NCBI GenBank assembly: GCA_023634235.1
Contig: JAMKCF010000016.1
Span: forward strand, 9,099,366-9,163,365
Length of the DNA: 64,000 nucleotides
Direction of reading: 5' to 3'
Origin: Pisaster brevispinus
Lineage: Eukaryota; Echinodermata; Asteroidea; Forcipulatida; Asteriidae
Shown piece by piece: positions 29,101 to 35,100 of this stretch. The notes beneath the pieces are model-generated. The model ran no database searches. It had not been told where the DNA came from and saw only the letters and a list, made by a program, of their open reading frames with translations. Position numbers and translations under genes: made by a program. The first letter of the stretch is position 1; every line of letters begins with the position of its first letter.

Positions 29101-32100
29101 ACCAAGTCAACTATTCAAGTGAAGTTTCAGTGACATAGTTTTCGACTGGAACAGGTATATTCAAAGTTGTAGTTCGAAGACAATCAAATATTTACTTCAG
29201 TACATATTACTTGATAACTTGATGTGCAATCATTAGCATGCCATATTTCAAAACGTAATGTGCAAAATGATTGAACCGTGGAGGGAAAAAGTCTTTGATT
29301 GGACAACGATTTTAACCCAGTACAGATACAGATGGAGTAAAAAACAACTTTAAATACCATCTCACATGTAATTTAAATAAAATATAACAAAATAGTATTA
29401 AAAAGCCTACGACACCAGGTATTCCCAGGCGGTCTCCCATCCAAGTACTGACCGGGCCGACGTTGCTTTTAAAACTTCGGTGATCGGACGAGAACCGGTG
29501 TGTTCAACGTAGTATGGTCGTAGACAATCAAATGGGGCTTTTGTGCATATTTATTGACAACAATGTATGCCACATCATTTGCATATTTCAAATCGTACAT
29601 AACAAAATTACGTGCAGATATGCGCAAATTTTGGCCGATACGTCAAAAAATAAAACATCCCAAAACCAGTCCTTCTGATTTGAGGCATGCGATCGCACCC
29701 GCACGCCATCGCACGCCTAAAAGCTTCCTCAGGCGTGCGAAAAATCACACGCCTGATCCCTCCATAACGCACGCCTTGGCAAACATTTACAGCGTCATCA
29801 TACTTCATAATTTGTAAATTAAAATGACGTTGTAAAATTAATTGTTTATTATTTTCAAAATCCTTCAAAATTCTGGCGATAAAGTCCCTAGTCTTGATAT
29901 TTACTAGCCGCGATCGTTCATTTCAGTAAACGAACGTTAAAACACGCATGCACATTGTTAGTCTGGCTCTCTCCTCCATGTTCCATACCACAATACGTAG
30001 GCGAGTAGGGAAACACACAACTCGATTTTCCAGGGGTTAGAAGACGTGCGGTGGAGTCTAATCGCGACCTCCTTCCGGTGATATATTATACAAAATGTTA
30101 ACCTCGTACTCATAAACACATCGCTCTCGCCGCACAATTTTCCCTAATGTGGGCCGATCGTTCGACCGATCATTCAATGGAAAATGTATTGCAAAAGAAG
30201 CTTTAAATAAGCGATCCTTTATTTACGAATCCATTAAAAATGATTGTTGATGAATAAAGTATTATTTGTAGGCAAAATAGACCCCCATGGTATTATTAAG
30301 GGCAGAAATTAGGGGATAAGATCGTTCAAAAACGCAAGTTTGTGAATTTCACTTCCATTTTTTTTATTTTTTTATATTTTTTTAGCTTCGACAATTGTAT
30401 GCACTTTTGAGTGTTTAGATGAATAAGTGTATGGGAGATTTTGTTGATAAAGTGTCCAGTGTACAACCAATTGTACCTTCACAAGATCCCTTGCCATGTC
30501 GTTTTAAGTACATCACTACCCGCTGTTTAGTTTTAAGGAAACCGACTTTAAATTGACCAGCCAGTACCACAAAAATCACACGCCTAGAAGAATCCAGGTG
30601 TGCTTTTTTCACACACCTGGAATTTTCAAATCAGAAGGACTGCAAAACCCCACATTTTTGTATCTCAAAGTCAAAAATATCGAGAGAAAATCATAAGTTA
30701 TGCTCCAAATTGCACAGTTGGGCTTTTAAGTTTTAAAACCATATGAAATACTTCCCTCTGAAATGAAGTCATATTCGAGAAAACTGCATCTGAAAACCTA
30801 AAGCATCGCAACAGTTGATTTCAGCTGTTACAACCAGAATTGAGGACAAGTGTTTGCAGTTTACTAGTTTAAAAACAGTGCATGGGTTTTCACTATTTTC
30901 CTCCAGACTCACAAAAAAAACGGATTCAGCCCAAATTTTCACAGGTTTGTTATTTCCTGTATCAGTTGATCACACAAAACATGAACACTGTCTGAGACTA
31001 TTTTGTCTGCTCCAACAATCATGTAAACCTTTAAAAGTCAAATAGCAAGTCTAAAAACCATGAAGATGGGAACTTAGCAATGCATACTTGAAGCTTCCTC
31101 CATGCTTGAAGCATCGAGAAATGCTTGTCATGAAAGTATGTGCAAGTTACATCCCCTTAAATGTATTGTTTAGGGCCACTTGGCAATTAAATCACCTGAC
31201 CCACCATGGAAGAGTCTGGCTTGACCCTTATCAATAATAATCAGCAACAAGAATGTCAAGCATCTCAAGAAAACAGTGAAGGGGAGATAAGGACAGTTCA
31301 AAAGAAAATATTGTTTCTCCCCATGCATGTGTGAATGTATCCTCACTCCTGCATGAGTCTACATTAATACATTGGTTTGGACATGGTTGTTGCACAGAGC
31401 TGCCAACATTTGCATCCAGCAATTAGGGAGATTTTGTACAACAATCGGGGAGATATTTAGAATGCAACTCTACATAAGACAGACGAAGTTTCCATAATCA
31501 GGGTGATTTTCAAATTTGTTCAGCAGAACATGGACAGATTGGTTGATTTTCAGGGAACTTTCTGCAGAATCAGGGAGAGAATCAGGCAGGAATACATCAA
31601 TATCTAATTTCCTGCTGCCAATAGAATTTTTTAAAAATCCACTCTTAACTTTTAAAAGTAGAACCATAAAGACTCCTGGCACGAGGACACTCACGACAGG
31701 CCTCGAACTAACCCACGGCACCCGCAGCAATTGCCGTGGTGCCCTGTGCTTTTGCTGCGGTGCCCTTGGCAAAGTTCCAATACAAATTAAATTTGTATTT
31801 ACATTTTCCTCATAGAGTGCCCCTTACCAGAGAAAAATTGCCGTGCCCCTAAAAGTTGTGACAACTAAATGATGATGACCATTCTTGGCACTCCTCGAAC
31901 AACGAATGCGGACAAATAAAAAGTGGAATTAGATGAACTACTTTAAAAAATGATGGTTTGCACTATATGTAGAAATGTTCCCGTCAAAAAATATGGTGAC
32001 TACAATTTAAATGAAATAAACATAAAATTTAAATTTAAAGTTCAAAACTGTACTCACCTACGCTAATGAAAGACAGGGTAATTTGAAGCAATAAGATTAA

Positions 32101-32142
32101 ACTACAAGAATGTACTGCTGGATGGATCACAATGGAAGCCAT
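1876..32142 (-). CDS. NPHS1: nephrin-like cell-adhesion receptor (22 coding exons)
   Basis: Joining exons 32142-32058, 22717-22529, 21264-21148, 19771-19442, 18642-18533, 17477-17297, 16368-16288, 14917-14699, 14006-13716, 12896-12759, 12277-12110, 10989-10705, 9941-9666, 8659-8532, 7412-7232, 6553-6479, 5920-5708, 5045-5010, 4245-4111, 3069-3024, 2550-2273 and 2117-1876 gives 3804 nt (1267 residues) with no internal stop; every junction is AG/GT and in phase. Order seen: signal peptide 1-28, nine Ig domains each with its Cys pair (to about residue 926), fibronectin III 927-1022, a Ser/Pro-rich linker, membrane segment about 1042-1069 with a KKR stop-transfer, and a tyrosine-rich tail ending FLV. 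Length, domain order and C-terminus fit nephrin (vertebrate about 1240 residues, ending HLV), which pairs with Neph/Kirrel proteins at podocyte slit diaphragms and in myoblast fusion. The head-to-head neighbour at 37842 is such a partner. Role in podocyte-like filtration cells is inferred from the family. Confidence 0.92.
2273..2550 (-). CDS. NPHS1: nephrin exon: tyrosine-rich cytoplasmic tail
   Basis: Residues 1095-1187. Twelve tyrosines occur in about 70 residues, many in acidic contexts (EPYSDDERSYDDRRY, QYDDY, QYDDSD). YGN and YHN fit the pY-x-N pattern bound by Grb2-type SH2 domains; the vertebrate Nck-binding Y-D-x-V motif is not seen. The DDERSYDD stretch also occurs in the tail of the neighbouring Kirrel-like protein. 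Confidence 0.92.
3024..3069 (-). CDS. NPHS1: nephrin micro-exon: start of cytoplasmic tail
   Basis: Residues 1080-1094 (AKKSDIKMTEIETVH plus a split serine). 46 nt; acceptor TTCACAG, donor GTAAGT. It changes phase from 1 to 2, which the next exon matches, so skipping it would break the frame. Confidence 0.8.
4111..4245 (-). CDS. NPHS1: nephrin exon: transmembrane segment
   Basis: Residues 1035-1079. After GILVGNIP comes a long hydrophobic run (about 1042-1069, Leu/Phe/Val rich with paired cysteines) and the stop-transfer KKRTSKKK. This is the single-pass membrane anchor; the cysteines near the cytoplasmic face could be palmitoylated, as an inference. Confidence 0.92.
4501..4668. repeat. palindromic MITE, CGATTTCAC family
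   Basis: Inverted ends 'agccgatttcac' and 'gtgaaatcgacggct' enclose a nearly self-complementary core built from 'ctaggattaatcct' and 'cctaacttagg'. The same ends occur at 59166-59316, 62265-62404 and 62406-62545. No coding capacity. Lies in the nephrin intron between the membrane and linker exons. Confidence 0.7.
5010..5045 (-). CDS. NPHS1: nephrin micro-exon: juxtamembrane linker
   Basis: Residues 1023-1034 (VAPTQPVVPSPS). Only 36 nt, but it has a clean ACAG acceptor and GTAAGC donor and keeps phase 1 on both sides, so it could be skipped without a frameshift. Ser/Pro/Thr content fits a stiff linker next to the membrane. Confidence 0.78.
5708..5920 (-). CDS. NPHS1: nephrin exon: fibronectin III, second half
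   Basis: Residues 952-1022. FQVRFNQ, TYTVTNLNPETNYEFTVRG and NDLGTG are hallmark fibronectin III features (L-x-P-x-x-x-Y and V-R-x-x-N). A single domain of this type after the Ig series is diagnostic for the nephrin group and absent from Kirrel proteins. Confidence 0.94.
6479..6553 (-). CDS. NPHS1: nephrin exon: fibronectin III, first half
   Basis: Residues 927-951, 75 nt. EPEAPFGLRVEKITHDSVRL then SWKA: the opening strands of a fibronectin type III domain, with the conserved proline and the S-x-W core. Confidence 0.9.
7232..7412 (-). CDS. NPHS1: nephrin exon: Ig9, second half
   Basis: Residues 867-926. VNLTSDHYTF, SRLYIGPV and YGTYVCQAYNDLGE close Ig9. The acceptor is TTTTAG and the donor GTAAGG. 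Confidence 0.92.
7928..7971. repeat. (ACACA)n microsatellite
   Basis: About eight tandem copies of a 5-bp CAACA unit in a nephrin intron. Confidence 0.85.
8532..8659 (-). CDS. NPHS1: nephrin exon: Ig9, first half
   Basis: Residues 824-866. IPEIDRTIANKVAQSIGQ, VLRCRAEGAPVVRFKWFQG: first cysteine and tryptophan of Ig9. Ends in phase 0 (GTCAGT donor), the same phase pattern as in Ig3. Confidence 0.92.
9498..9643 (+). repeat. tRNA-Asn-derived SINE, family A, copy 3
   Basis: tRNA-like head (TAGCTCAGTTGGTAGAG and GGTTCAAGTCC boxes, GTT in the anticodon loop) followed by the family body from 'tttctttgttcaaa' to 'ttattacttga'. The 5' extension seen in the copies at 1078 and 50005 is missing. Confidence 0.75.
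9666..9941 (-). CDS. NPHS1: nephrin exon: Ig8
   Basis: Residues 732-823. ELACEADANPRPENFVTWTR and GLYTCSADNG form one complete Ig domain. The acceptor tract is a 15-base run of T followed by AACCAG. A family-A SINE ends only about 25 bp beyond its donor. Confidence 0.93.
10705..10989 (-). CDS. NPHS1: nephrin exon: Ig7 (spacer position of vertebrate nephrin)
   Basis: Residues 637-731. KPQISIADKM, ILNCTAKGNPKELTYVWHQND and GDYMCLVSNEEG give a full Ig domain with both cysteines and the core tryptophan. By position it falls where vertebrate nephrin has its 'spacer' between Ig6 and the last two Ig domains. Confidence 0.93.
11275..11575. repeat. short direct duplications in a nephrin intron
   Basis: A block with 'gattgaggactgtaggccca' and 'tgctgaccactgggccagg' occurs twice about 117 bp apart (from 11280 and 11397), followed by a 43-bp unit with 'ggtaagcataattttggtgt' repeated two to three times. 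The latter derives from the dispersed 'aatttcatagagctgcttaagc' repeat. Confidence 0.6.
12110..12277 (-). CDS. NPHS1: nephrin exon: Ig6, second half
   Basis: Residues 581-636. TSSELVIEKV and GQVFLCRAKNE complete Ig6 with the second cysteine; LIMNVR is the last strand. Confidence 0.92.
12759..12896 (-). CDS. NPHS1: nephrin exon: Ig6, first half
   Basis: Residues 535-580. PPERVFVTAEP, VVVKCKTASSNPASELSWWK: first cysteine and tryptophan of Ig6. Ends with a GTAAGT donor in phase 1. Confidence 0.92.
13429..13668. repeat. dispersed 'aatttcatagagctgcttaagc' repeat
   Basis: The ends are loosely inverted: 'ccagtttcattgagttgc' on the left and 'gctctatgaaattgggcactgg' on the right, with 'accagttgagaatggttggc' and 'ggtaagcat' inside. 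Related copies lie at 1690-1860, 6766-6906, 11090-11200, 15707-15905, 39968-40220, 42836-43040, 57726-58024 and 58862-59062. It is a non-coding, probably DNA-transposon-derived family. Confidence 0.6.
13716..14006 (-). CDS. NPHS1: nephrin exon: Ig5
   Basis: Residues 438-534, complete Ig domain: PPQVPVISGYEEG, RLTCIAVGGNP, LTWQKNG, and ANYSCSASNEA. The GYEEG / CIAVGGNPLA layout repeats that of Ig3, as expected of domains that arose by duplication. Confidence 0.94.
14282..14663. repeat. MITE with TTAAAGG ends
   Basis: Begins TTAAAGGCAAAGTATACCTT and ends with the approximate reverse complement, AAACGTATACCTTCCCTTTAA, a terminal inverted repeat of about 24 bp with TTAA at both tips. A related element lies in the opposite orientation at 32790-33102, and partial copies at 18330-18520, 48221-48535 and 59415-59600. 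No ORF. TTAA tips would suit a piggyBac-type relative, but this is not certain. Confidence 0.6.
14699..14917 (-). CDS. NPHS1: nephrin exon: Ig4, second half
   Basis: Residues 365-437. ANSNPSASISWYTGG continues the Ig4 core with its tryptophan, and VDYMCQATNLE gives the second cysteine. Donor GTAAGT. Confidence 0.93.
15310..15381 (+). repeat. SINE family A, 3' body fragment
   Basis: Only the tail part of the family ('ttgtctttgttcaaaccc' to 'ttattacttgata') remains; the tRNA head is absent. Confidence 0.65.
15707..15905. repeat. dispersed 'aatttcatagagctgcttaagc' repeat
   Basis: Starts 'ccaaatttcgtagggctgct' and ends 'agcagcgctatgaaattgtg', with the shared internal 'acatgtgacatggta' and 'ggctggtaac'. 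Confidence 0.6.
16288..16368 (-). CDS. NPHS1: nephrin exon: Ig4, first half
   Basis: Residues 338-364, a small 81-nt exon too short to stand out on its own. It reads PPAYVNITGHEMMVNSG then TLTLHCKS, giving the first Ig4 cysteine and one N-glycosylation sequon (NIT). Its phase joins perfectly to the exon at 14917. Confidence 0.9.
17297..17477 (-). CDS. NPHS1: nephrin exon: Ig3, second half
   Basis: Residues 278-337. Begins VYWWKNGV and carries NAVYRCQVSSR with the second cysteine; the strands after it close Ig3. Acceptor CAG, donor GTGAGT. Confidence 0.93.
18533..18642 (-). CDS. NPHS1: nephrin exon: Ig3, first half
   Basis: Residues 241-277. Encodes PPGPPLITGYQQG and VTLDCASRGGNPLAE, the first half of Ig3 with its first cysteine, ending in phase 0 at a GTAAAC donor. 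Confidence 0.92.
19132..19372. repeat. foldback element (inverted repeat of about 100 bp)
   Basis: Left arm 'taactaagtaaggtttgcgg' continues through 'aacaccatgtgaaaatctct' and 'gtgtaggttctgaaaag'; the right arm is its reverse complement, ending 'ccgcaaaccttacttagtta'. The arms meet near 19240-19260 around 'tatgctctgatcg'. No coding potential; a MITE-like foldback sitting about 70 bp from the nephrin Ig2 exon. Confidence 0.75.
19442..19771 (-). CDS. NPHS1: nephrin exon: Ig2
   Basis: Residues 131-240, a whole Ig domain in one exon: PPDPPT entry, TLTCRTNGG, VTWLKND, and VEYKCVVEHP. The cytosine-rich CRTNGGRP motif matches the second Ig domain of nephrin-type proteins. Flanked by AAG acceptor and GTGAGT donor. 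Confidence 0.94.
19822..20110 (+). repeat. SINE-like repeat, family D
   Basis: Head with a clear box B (GTTCGAGTCCCGGC) followed by a body including 'gcgtgggttttccctggaat' and 'ttccttgccttctctccatg'. Its reverse complement is partly present at 54690-54835, and a short piece at 12533-12590. Confidence 0.6.
20268..21064. repeat. possible non-autonomous DNA transposon
   Basis: Short inverted ends TGGGGGTTTCGGC and GCCGAAACCCCA lie about 795 bp apart and enclose AT-rich, non-coding DNA. A second 'gccgaaacc' next to the left end forms a small hairpin. The inverted repeat is short, so this is tentative. Confidence 0.35.
21148..21264 (-). CDS. NPHS1: nephrin exon: Ig1, second half
   Basis: Residues 92-130. 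Begins GDATSEANLRI and holds DDDVYRCQV with the second Ig cysteine, then TLIVQ closing the domain. The donor is GTAACC, weaker than the other donors of the gene, but phase is kept. Confidence 0.92.
21873..22479. mobile_element. long-TIR foldback transposon with 9-bp target duplication
   Basis: The element proper is 21882-22470 (589 bp). It begins TAGCCTTGTCCAAGGCTCTT and ends with the exact reverse complement; homologous inverted arms run about 175-190 bp on each side, with about 240 bp between. Both sides are flanked by the same 9-bp sequence CTTAGCAGT (21873-21881 and 22471-22479), a target-site duplication. There is no transposase ORF, so it is non-autonomous. Long inverted ends plus a 9-bp duplication are typical of Mutator-like foldback elements; that assignment is inference. 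It lies between the two halves of the nephrin Ig1 domain. Confidence 0.82.
22529..22717 (-). CDS. NPHS1: nephrin exon: Ig1, first half
   Basis: Residues 29-91. Contains FSQQPVDSTVVEGG and the first Ig cysteine (VILYCAV), then ILWTK and PRYTIIG, the pattern typical of the first Ig domain in nephrin and Kirrel proteins. The acceptor uses CTCACTCAG; its pyrimidine tract is supplied by a (GA)n microsatellite at 22720-22760. Phase 1 at both ends. Confidence 0.93.
22722..22785. repeat. (GA)n microsatellite next to the Ig1 exon
   Basis: A purine run of GA/GAAA units. Read on the minus strand it is a pyrimidine tract immediately upstream of the CTCACTCAG acceptor of the nephrin Ig1 exon. Confidence 0.85.
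22786..24595. other. nephrin intron 1, left part
   Basis: No exon or RNA gene seen. Holds degraded copies of dispersed repeats (for example 22900-23110, related to the 41090-41290 and 49790-49930 stretches) and AT-rich sequence up to the edge of the 5S array. Confidence 0.6.
24596..24713 (-). rRNA. 5S rRNA, copy A (array edge, three substitutions)
   Basis: Minus-strand 118-nt gene starting GTCTACGACCATACTACG and ending CCGGGTGTCGTAGGC, followed by a T6 Pol III terminator. Helix I pairs fully. Compared with copies B, C and E it has three substitutions (AATTACT, ACCAGGC and ACTACGG on the plus strand). Its 3' flank differs from the spacer of the other copies, so the array ends here; it may be a relic. 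Confidence 0.88.
25072..25189 (-). rRNA. 5S rRNA, copy B
   Basis: 118 nt, consensus sequence. The internal control region is intact: box A (AAGCAACGTCGGGCC), the intermediate element, and box C (TGGATGGGAGACCGCC). A TATA-like AATAAATATG stands at about -30 to -21, and a T run follows the 3' end. The start-to-start distance to copy A is 476 bp, the short repeat unit. Confidence 0.95.
25494..25724. repeat. GACCAAGT minisatellite in 5S spacer, array 1
   Basis: Tandem 7- to 9-bp units (aaccaagt, gaccaagt, gaccaggt) with part of a higher-order unit of about 66 bp containing 'gttgacccagtgaccaggtg'. It ends 'gaccaagtcaactattcaag', the same junction as in the other two arrays. Confidence 0.92.
26016..26133 (-). 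rRNA. 5S rRNA, copy C
   Basis: 118 nt, identical to copy B by eye through box A, the intermediate element and box C; T5 follows. 944 bp from copy B, with minisatellite array 1 in the spacer. Its -30 TATA-like element is conserved. Confidence 0.95.
26441..27139. repeat. GACCAAGT minisatellite in 5S spacer, array 2
   Basis: About ten higher-order units of roughly 60-74 bp, each reading gaccagttgacccagtgacc, ggtgatgacc, ggtgacaaag and one to three gaccaagt steps. It has open frames on the minus strand only because its units contain few stops. Confidence 0.95.
27426..27543 (-). rRNA. 5S rRNA, copy D
   Basis: 118 nt with one change (CGTCTGAT where the others have CGTCCGAT), a variant also found in vertebrate 5S and likely tolerated. 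1410 bp from copy C. Confidence 0.94.
27894..28011 (-). rRNA. 5S rRNA, copy E
   Basis: 118 nt, consensus sequence with intact internal promoter, TATA-like -30 element and T5 terminator. 468 bp from copy D, the second short unit of the array. Confidence 0.95.
28325..29109. repeat. GACCAAGT minisatellite in 5S spacer, array 3
   Basis: About eleven higher-order units; five consecutive ones near 28400-28690 are almost identical (with 'aagtaatcaagtagtcaagt'), a sign of recent amplification. It also has a local run of four 'gaccaggtgat' steps at 28810-28860. Confidence 0.95.
29405..29525 (-). pseudogene. 5S rRNA, degenerate copy F
   Basis: 121 bp. Differs from the consensus by an A in the 3' part (CACCAGG), loss of one C in the box A region (GGGCC-GA), and an insertion giving GCTTTTAAAACTT where the others read GCTTAACTT. 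The box A changes should weaken TFIIIA-dependent transcription, so it is probably a pseudogene at the array's other edge; the spacer homology stops near 29598. Confidence 0.8.
29667..30642. mobile_element. 976-bp non-autonomous TIR element
   Basis: Begins CAGTCCTTCTGATTTGA and ends with the exact reverse complement TCAAATCAGAAGGACTG, a 17-bp terminal inverted repeat. CAAAAC flanks both ends as a possible target duplication. Subterminal 'cacgcct' / 'aggcgtg' repeats occur near the left end and 'acacgcct' near the right. No transposase ORF. Family not recognised. It sits about 70 bp beyond the edge of the 5S array. Confidence 0.65.
30643..32057. other. nephrin intron 1, right part
   Basis: No exon recognised. 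Contains dispersed repeats, including 'agctgccaacatttgcatc' / 'gggaactttctgcagaatc' blocks at 31395-31590 that also occur at 3845-4035, 8275-8455 and 45820-46015. Confidence 0.55.
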
Positions 32143-32197
32143 TGTCACAGCGCTCACTGTAAAGCTGTTAGCACACGCTCATCAAGGAAAATCTGAT
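32058..32197 (-). CDS. NPHS1: nephrin exon with start codon and signal peptide
   Basis: The start at 32142 has a good context (ACAATGG). It encodes a short polar stretch and a hydrophobic core (LILLLQITLSF), a signal peptide, with 28 codons plus one base before a GTGAGT donor. A strong acceptor (pyrimidine run then TTTCAG) lies at 32198-32203, so this exon probably begins at 32197 with about 55 nt of 5' UTR and is not the first exon of the transcript. Confidence 0.85.
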
Positions 32198-35100
32198 CTG
32201 AAACAAACAGAAACAATATTTAGAACAAAACAATTAAGCAAACTCAGGCATTCCAAATATAAGTATTTAAACTTAAAACTCTTAAACCAATCTTCATACA
32301 TTTCAAACCCAACTAACCCCCCCCCCAAAAAAAAGGGAAGAATAACCAACAAAACAAACAAACACCCCAACAAACTTTGACAAACAATTACAGTACAACA
32401 ATATTTTCGTTTGACTTTTGAAAAATGTGTTTAGTACCAGTGCACAATGCCCTTTTGTCTTTTTGAAAAAAAAACTGCTAAAGTCTGACTCACAATATGA
32501 ATGAAAAAATCCACAAATCCTTTACTGGTATTACTAAGAACTACTTGTCAGTTGTAGTTCATGTTTGCATGTCAATTTGCCAGGGGAATTGTAAAACCCC
32601 AGGCAATAAAAGAGCCATAATAACCAGCTGGGTAGAAAAATGACAGTGAGAGTGGTATCACCTGGTGCACGATGGGGAGGGAGACCAGACTAATGTACAA
32701 TGTACACACATAGGGCGTTCAACTTGAAATTGAAGTTCATCTACAGTGCAGTTTGCAATTTGCAAGCTGTCTCTAGGTTTCACTTGTTATTAAAGGGAAG
32801 GTAAACGTTTGGGAAAGACCTTGAAAATTAATGGCAATCAAAACTTACTTGGTAAGAAGTACAGCAGCTTTGGATAGGATAAATGCATTTTGAGAAACTG
32901 TTCACTTTGAAGTACTGCGGTTTGGAAAAATATATCACTTTTTATCCCCCAAAATTTGAATCTGAAAACCGTTACGGCCATAACGTTTCTCAGCTCAGAT
33001 CGTGTATTTTGAAGTGAAATTTTCACAAGTTAGTTTTATTGTATACATATAGGATTAAAACAATCAAACGGTTCCAAAAACCAAAGGTATACTTTGCCTA
33101 TAAAAGGCCTTGCCACATGGGTCAATTTTTACAGGCAACTTGGAGGCAACCGACTGCACTACACGCAAAAAGGAACATTTCGGCGCAGTGAGACAGATAG
33201 TTTTCTACAGTATCGGACTTTCCAAGGACAATTAAGTGAAAACTAACATATAAAGTGAATAGTTTTCTTCTTGGGAGAACTGGTTGACTGTATTTATACA
33301 TGACATACAGACCAGGCAAGTCTCGACTGCTTATTCAAACATTGGGACCCAAAAAAAACAACCAGTGTACAGGGGACCAAAATGGTCCCAAAGCGTTTAA
33401 ATACATGCCAGACTTGCATAGTCTTGCCCTATGTGACATGACCCTAAGTAAATTAAAAACATACACATCAAATGTGTACACTTACGGGTTCAACCTGCTA
33501 AATAAACTCCCATAAAGCCTACAGTGCAGAATGCTAAAAATTCAAAAATACAAAAACAATACTTAGAATTCTCACAGCTTTTTACCGTAAAGAAGGGGAA
33601 ATTATCCATTGACTCTTGAACTTTTATCCTCTGCTAATTTGAGTCCCTTGGCCCATCGAGTTGTTCCACCTCCAAATAAAAACACCCCTACACCAGTGAT
33701 TTTTCCAAACGTCCGACCATTAGTCTGGAAAAATGTCTCTACACCTCTCAGCAAAAAGGGCCATTTATTTTAGGGCCTATGTCATCCAAAATGTCATCAA
33801 GTTGGAAGTCAACAACCCCCGGGTCACAATTGGGCAAAATTGTACACAGTAACCCTTTTATTGGGCTCTCCAATATGTCTAGAATAGAATATTGTGAGGG
33901 CCTACAAAATATTAATCCTGATACGCAACCTTGTGCTTGGGGAGAAGCCTGGGAGTGAGTTTAAATATAATTTGTGAATGTGATGGGAAATATGGTAAAT
34001 CCAAGATACAACTGTCACTGCATACACATCTTTGTTATTATTTCAAGTGGCTAAGTTCAAAATGTTTCTTTTTGTAGAAATTTCTGATATTCAACAAACA
34101 GGACCATGGGTCACTATGGGACTTCAATTTATTAGTGGGATGCAACTTTGGAGACCACCACAAAGTCAATCAAAAGAGGTAGGCCCCCCTAGTGTAAACA
34201 AGAAACAAGTCATTGTTTGTGGATCCCTGCCTTACCTAAACAGTTAATCACCCCAGTCTGTTTATGCATAAAGCAAGGATTCATGGAAGGGACTTGTGTG
34301 CCTAAATCTTCTCGGTGTCTTTTTCCCCCACTAATCTCTGGCTTTCAACTTTAAATCTAAATGGATTATTGGTATCATTCAAAATTATTGTCTTAAAAAC
34401 TACGGTTAAACTTCCTGACTTGGGGAGGTTTGCCCTTTAAAGCCTGTGAGATAAGTAAAATTCACTACCAGACTGGTTGAGCTTCTAGTCACAACTTTGA
34501 CACCAGTCGCGACTATTTATTCTAGTAGTCATGGCAGCGCGGTTAACCGGGTAGTTGAAACGCGGCAGTCGCGACTGGATAGCAATTAGTAGTCGCGACA
34601 CTAATTGCCCAGGCCTACACACAACTGTTTTAGTAACATTATAGCAAATGGTCCAGTCAGGAATAGCACGTAATTTTAATCAGCCCATCTGTTATACCAG
34701 AATTAGCCACCTAAACCTATTTCACACTTCACTTTAATCCACAGAATCTCCATGTTAAGAAAAAAATTTCAAACAGAGATTCTCCGGATTAAGTGGGGGC
34801 GTTCATGCTACACTTTTCAGGGCTAAAAATTCTATGGATTAATGAACCCCAAACTGGCTTAATCCGGGTAAAATTTTACCCCGCCCAGGACTAGGGTTAA
34901 CCCATCAATCTCAATGTTAGTATGGAACTGGGTTAACTTACACATATAATTTCACTGGGTTAGACACTCTAACCGACCAGTTTTAACTCGTGTAGAAGAC
35001 TTTTTACACGTTTCGCCATTTACATGGGTCAAAGGTACAAGTGTGAAAAGGGCTATACACATTCCAGAAGAGACTTTATTTTTTAAAGCGATGGGAAACA

